64,000 bases of DNA, taken from contig JADCRB010000040.1 in the NCBI GenBank assembly GCA_021464245.1, forward strand, positions 10,803,528-10,867,527, given 5' to 3'. Shown here one piece after another: positions 60,799 through 64,000 of the stretch. The translations under genes were made by a program, and so were the position numbers. Source of the stretch: Carallia brachiata (Eukaryota > Streptophyta > Magnoliopsida > Malpighiales > Rhizophoraceae). The notes below the pieces were generated by a model. The model saw only the letters and a program-made list of their open reading frames with translations, was not told where the DNA came from and made no database searches. Each line of letters starts with the position of its first letter. Position 1 is the stretch's first letter.

Positions 60799-62427
60799 AT
60801 GGGCCAGTCAGCCTCCATGGCTGCAGTCCCGAGCCGCCGCGAGTCCATCCACCACCACCACCACCACCACCACAACCGTTCCACGGCGAAACCAACGGTC
60901 ACCGTTGCTCCGGTGCAAGCTGAAGAATGGAACGACGACTGGGAGTTCATTGATGGAGCGCGTGACTATACGTCGGATCTACCCGACGAGTGCCTGGCTT
61001 GCATTTTCCAGTCTCTCGGCTCCGGCGACCGAAACCGATGCTCTTTGGTGTGCCGCCGGTGGAGGAGGATAGAAGGACAGAGCCGTCAACGGCTGTCTCT
61101 GAACGCGCTGGCGGATCTCCTCCCTGTGATACCTTCTCTATTCTCTCGGTTCGATGCAGTCACCAAGCTCGCCCTCAAATGCGACCGTAAATCCATCAGC
61201 ATCGGCGACGACGCGCTCGTATCCATATCAAGTCGGTGCACGAACCTCACGCGCCTGAAGCTCCGCGCTTGCCGGGAGATCACCGACGCCGGCATGGCAG
61301 CTTTTGCTAAGAATTGTAAAGCACTGAAGAAGCTTTCCTGTGGATCTTGCACTTTTGGTGCCAAAGGCATGAACGCCGTGCTCGAAAACTGCGCGTCTCT
61401 CGAAGAGCTGTCGGTGAAGCGGCTCCGCGGAATCACGGACGCCGCCGAGCCGATTGGTCCGGGAATGGCCGCATCGTCGCTGAAAACGATATGCTTAAAG
61501 GAGCTTTACAACGGACAGTGTTTTGGTCCGCTTATAAGCGGGTCAAAGAATCTGAGGACTTTGAAGCTTTTTAGGTGCTCTGGTGATTGGGACAGGCTTC
61601 TTCAAGCGATTGCGGATCGGGTCATGGGCATGGTGGAGATCCATCTCGAGAGGATTCAGGTCAGCGACGTTGGCCTCGCGGCAATCTCAGTTTGTGCGGA
61701 TCTGGAGATTTTGCATCTTGTCAAAACACCAGAGTGCAGTAATATCGGTCTCATCTCCATCGCGGAGCGCTGCAAACTGTTGAGGAAGCTTCATATTGAT
61801 GGATGTAAGGCCAACCGGATAGGGGATGAAGGGCTGATAGCTGTTTCCAAGAATTGTCCTAATTTGCAGGAACTGGTTCTCATTGGTGTCAATCCCACAA
61901 AGTCTAGTCTAGAAATGTTGGCTTCGAATTGCCAGAATTTAGAGCGTTTGGCGCTGTGTAGCAGCGACACTGTTGGTGATGTTGAGATGTCCTGTATTGC
62001 AGCCAAATGCGTGGCATTAAAAAAGCTTTGCATCAAAAGTTGCCCCGTCTCGGATCATGGAATGGAAGCACTCGCTAGCGGATGCCCAAATTTGGTTAAA
62101 GTAAAGGTGAAAAAGTGTAGGGCTGTAACTTGTGAGGGTGCAGATTGGTTAAGAGCAGCTAGGGGGTCACTGGCAGTGAACTTAGATAGCTGTGAACCTG
62201 AGCTTCAAGATGGTAGTGCTAGTGATGGTGGTGCACAGGATAATGCAGGTGAATTGCCTCCAGCAGCAAATCACGTGGTGGAGCAGAATATCCCACCTCG
62301 CAATACGGCACGATCAATGTCATTCAAGGCAAGGTTAGGGATTTTGAGTGGGAGGGGTTTAGTAGCTTGCTCATTGAGAAGGTGGTCTGGTGGTAGTAGC
62401 AGTTCAAGAAGGTGCAATATCAGTTGA
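60799..62427 (+). CDS. F-box/LRR protein, SKIP2/VFB type
   Basis: Intronless, 542 aa. An SCF E3 ubiquitin ligase substrate receptor: the F-box (about residues 58-100, DLPDECLACIFQSLGSGDRN, then CRRW) binds SKP1/ASK proteins and the leucine-rich repeats (about 115-460, recurring C..L..L.L..C..I.D.G) bind targets. Arabidopsis relatives (SKIP2/VFB4 and the other VIER F-BOX proteins) affect lateral root growth and auxin-related expression. The N-terminus MGQSAS fits an N-myristoylation site (Gly2, Ser6), so membrane attachment is possible. Residues 18-25 are eight consecutive His (CAC codons). The tail (about 500-542) has an RSMSFKARLG word and a basic, Ser-rich end. The start at 60799 is preferred over the Met at residue 7 because it keeps the myristoylation motif. 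GC-rich at the 5' end, AT-richer at the 3' end. Confidence 0.93.
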   Translation: MGQSASMAAVPSRRESIHHHHHHHHNRSTAKPTVTVAPVQAEEWNDDWEFIDGARDYTSDLPDECLACIFQSLGSGDRNRCSLVCRRWRRIEGQSRQRLSLNALADLLPVIPSLFSRFDAVTKLALKCDRKSISIGDDALVSISSRCTNLTRLKLRACREITDAGMAAFAKNCKALKKLSCGSCTFGAKGMNAVLENCASLEELSVKRLRGITDAAEPIGPGMAASSLKTICLKELYNGQCFGPLISGSKNLRTLKLFRCSGDWDRLLQAIADRVMGMVEIHLERIQVSDVGLAAISVCADLEILHLVKTPECSNIGLISIAERCKLLRKLHIDGCKANRIGDEGLIAVSKNCPNLQELVLIGVNPTKSSLEMLASNCQNLERLALCSSDTVGDVEMSCIAAKCVALKKLCIKSCPVSDHGMEALASGCPNLVKVKVKKCRAVTCEGADWLRAARGSLAVNLDSCEPELQDGSASDGGAQDNAGELPPAANHVVEQNIPPRNTARSMSFKARLGILSGRGLVACSLRRWSGGSSSSRRCNIS

Positions 62428-64000
62428 CAAGCTAATTGTACTAAAGACTCAAAACAATATTGTCAAAAAAAAAGCTTCCGTCAGGGTTCTGTTTGCATTT
62501 GTAAATTTAATCTCTCCTTTATGTACTTAATTTGATTCCCGTGTTCTGTTTGTTGCCTTCCCATTGAATCTTTGGTGTGAAAAGTAATGGTTTTGTATTT
62601 CTCATATTCTCACTGTTGCTCTATTGATTTCGAGTTTATTTTGTTGCTGCTATAATGTCGTAACAGTGGTGTAATATGATAACTCTATAGGTTTAAAGTT
62701 GTCTGTGTTTATTTTACTTGTAACTTCTGTTGAAAGTTGTGAATCATACTAAGGAGGCTTATATGGCTTTCGACTTGGGAAAATGGACTTGTATGATGGA
62801 ATTCAACTCGTCAAATGTCCTTCATTTTATTCATACAATATAAATTATATCAAGTTCTGTAATTACTCTATGATGTCTGTCACTCTAAGCTCAATTTGTT
62901 TCTCACGTTCTTTGGTGCATTATTAAATGCATCTTGTTTTGGGAGAATCTACTTTGTTCAACTGCTGGTGGGCACATCTATCCATCACAGTTAATACAAT
63001 TATGGGATGTATGTATGTTTGTTGACACTTGATTCTTCGGAGACAATTGACATTTATTTGTTTATTTCATAACATTATTGATCAAGATCAATAGGTAGTT
63101 TATTTTGGTTTTCAAATTGGCTGGCTCTTTTTTTTTTCCTCCCTTGCTTCGTATAGTGTCTGCGTACACTGTTGCAGGTGCTTGTGCATGTGCACCTCAC
63201 AAACAAAAGCTTTAGTAGAATAAAATTTTGTGTTTGATTTTGATGATTCCTGGTGTGACAATTTTTAGCGTCTATTTTGGAGCATGCGAACTCTTCACAT
63301 AGTTTCATCTACAAGTGATTTTTATAATTTTACTTTTAGTGATCTTTTTGGTTATCGTTGGACACAACTCTGAATTTTGTCCTGGTGTAGTTATTTATGC
63401 CATGTGACTAAGCCACTTTAGGCCTGCAACAGGATGCTTGTTGGTCTCTCTGACTACCTCCTAGTGTTGTTACTGCAAAAATGTATAGTCTGAGTTTGTT
63501 TATATTCCTCTTTGGTGGTCCTTTTAGTTGGCTTGCTTCGGGGTTACAATTTGTAAACTTTTTACTCCAAAGTTGGCTTCTATGCAATTAAGCAGGTTCT
63601 TGCCACCTTAAGTGCAACCTAAAGCACAGTTTATTCTGTGTAATATCACGACACTTGTGACTTGACCGTTTTGTGCTGCGTGTCTTATAGCAACTCCGAG
63701 TTCCATAAAAGTATACTGCTTGGATCATTCTTGAATTTCCTCTCTCTCTCTTTTTTTTTGAATAATCTATTCTCAGTTATACCGTAATTGAGCTGTTTAA
63801 TTATGTTTTTTGGTTTTAAAGAGTTACTATTCTCCTGTTTACTGCAACACAATTGCTGGGGCTATCAATTCTGAACAAGCTTGTTTAGTAATTGCTGCAT
63901 TAGTCATTTCAGCCGGTGGTGAAATTCAATTTCCAAGTTTGGGCTGTCCATCGAACTCTCGATTTTGACTGCTTAACTTTCTGACTTCAGGTCAATGATG
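62428..64000 (+). other. 3' flank of the F-box gene, no coding sequence recognised
   Basis: T-rich with ordinary complexity, containing intron-like and UTR-like sequence. The last bases (TGACTTCAGGTCAATGATG) include a possible splice acceptor, so either a 3'UTR intron of this gene or the start of another gene's exon may continue past the window edge. The minus-strand ORF 63075-63308 has no motif. Confidence 0.45.

Noticed and set aside
61086..61574. ORFs in other frames inside the F-box gene
   Set aside because: They are shadows of the 542-codon frame, which has the F-box and regular LRR pattern.

Overview
The window is nuclear DNA from a flowering plant, most likely a eudicot. Four intron-bearing or single-exon host genes sit far apart in very AT-rich, repeat-laden sequence. 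Three have canonical plant exon-intron structure that can be rebuilt base by base. No bacterial operons, CRISPR arrays, convincing tRNA genes or rRNA genes were seen. The species cannot be named from the sequence alone.

Host genes, left to right: (1) a 71-codon open reading frame (1833-2048, +) for a small hydrophilic protein, with a G-box/ABRE pair upstream; (2) an isoaspartyl peptidase/L-asparaginase in four exons (3592-5932, -), 333 aa, with the autocleavage threonine and substrate-binding residues in place; (3) a D3-type cyclin in four exons (37550-39086, -), whose third exon carries an apparent 1-base loss that is compensated if a GT donor 25 bases downstream of the ancestral-looking GC donor is used; (4) a DCL-like (DUF3223) organellar protein in three exons (45913-48926, -), 217 aa; (5) a single-exon 542-aa F-box/leucine-rich-repeat protein of the SKIP2/VFB type (60799-62427, +). 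A 48-codon ORF with coding-like composition lies just 3' of the cyclin gene.

Mobile DNA: a degenerate endogenous pararetrovirus (Caulimoviridae-like, about 11.8-15.8 kb) with zinc-knuckle coat protein, protease, reverse transcriptase and RNase H remnants; a degenerate Ty3/gypsy chromovirus (49932-55008) with a complete 5' LTR, primer-binding site, gag/pol fragments, chromodomain and a truncated 3' LTR; a probable 5'-truncated LINE tail (about 23.45-24.39 kb); a MULE-like non-autonomous element with a 9-10 bp target duplication (31574-32115); a hAT-like non-autonomous element with an 8 bp target duplication (32272-33023); four copies of one terminal-inverted-repeat family (about 19.2, 33.9, 40.6 and 56.3 kb); two copies of another repeat (about 0.8 and 41.4 kb); and several foldback elements.

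The host genes are functionally unrelated (nitrogen recycling, cell cycle, organelle rRNA maturation, ubiquitin ligase targeting) and show no sign of acting as a cluster. I did not find a convincing new multi-gene system. The observations most worth a second look are the cyclin D3 frame compensation, the short ORF behind it, and a near-perfect G-quadruplex motif at 33768-33793.
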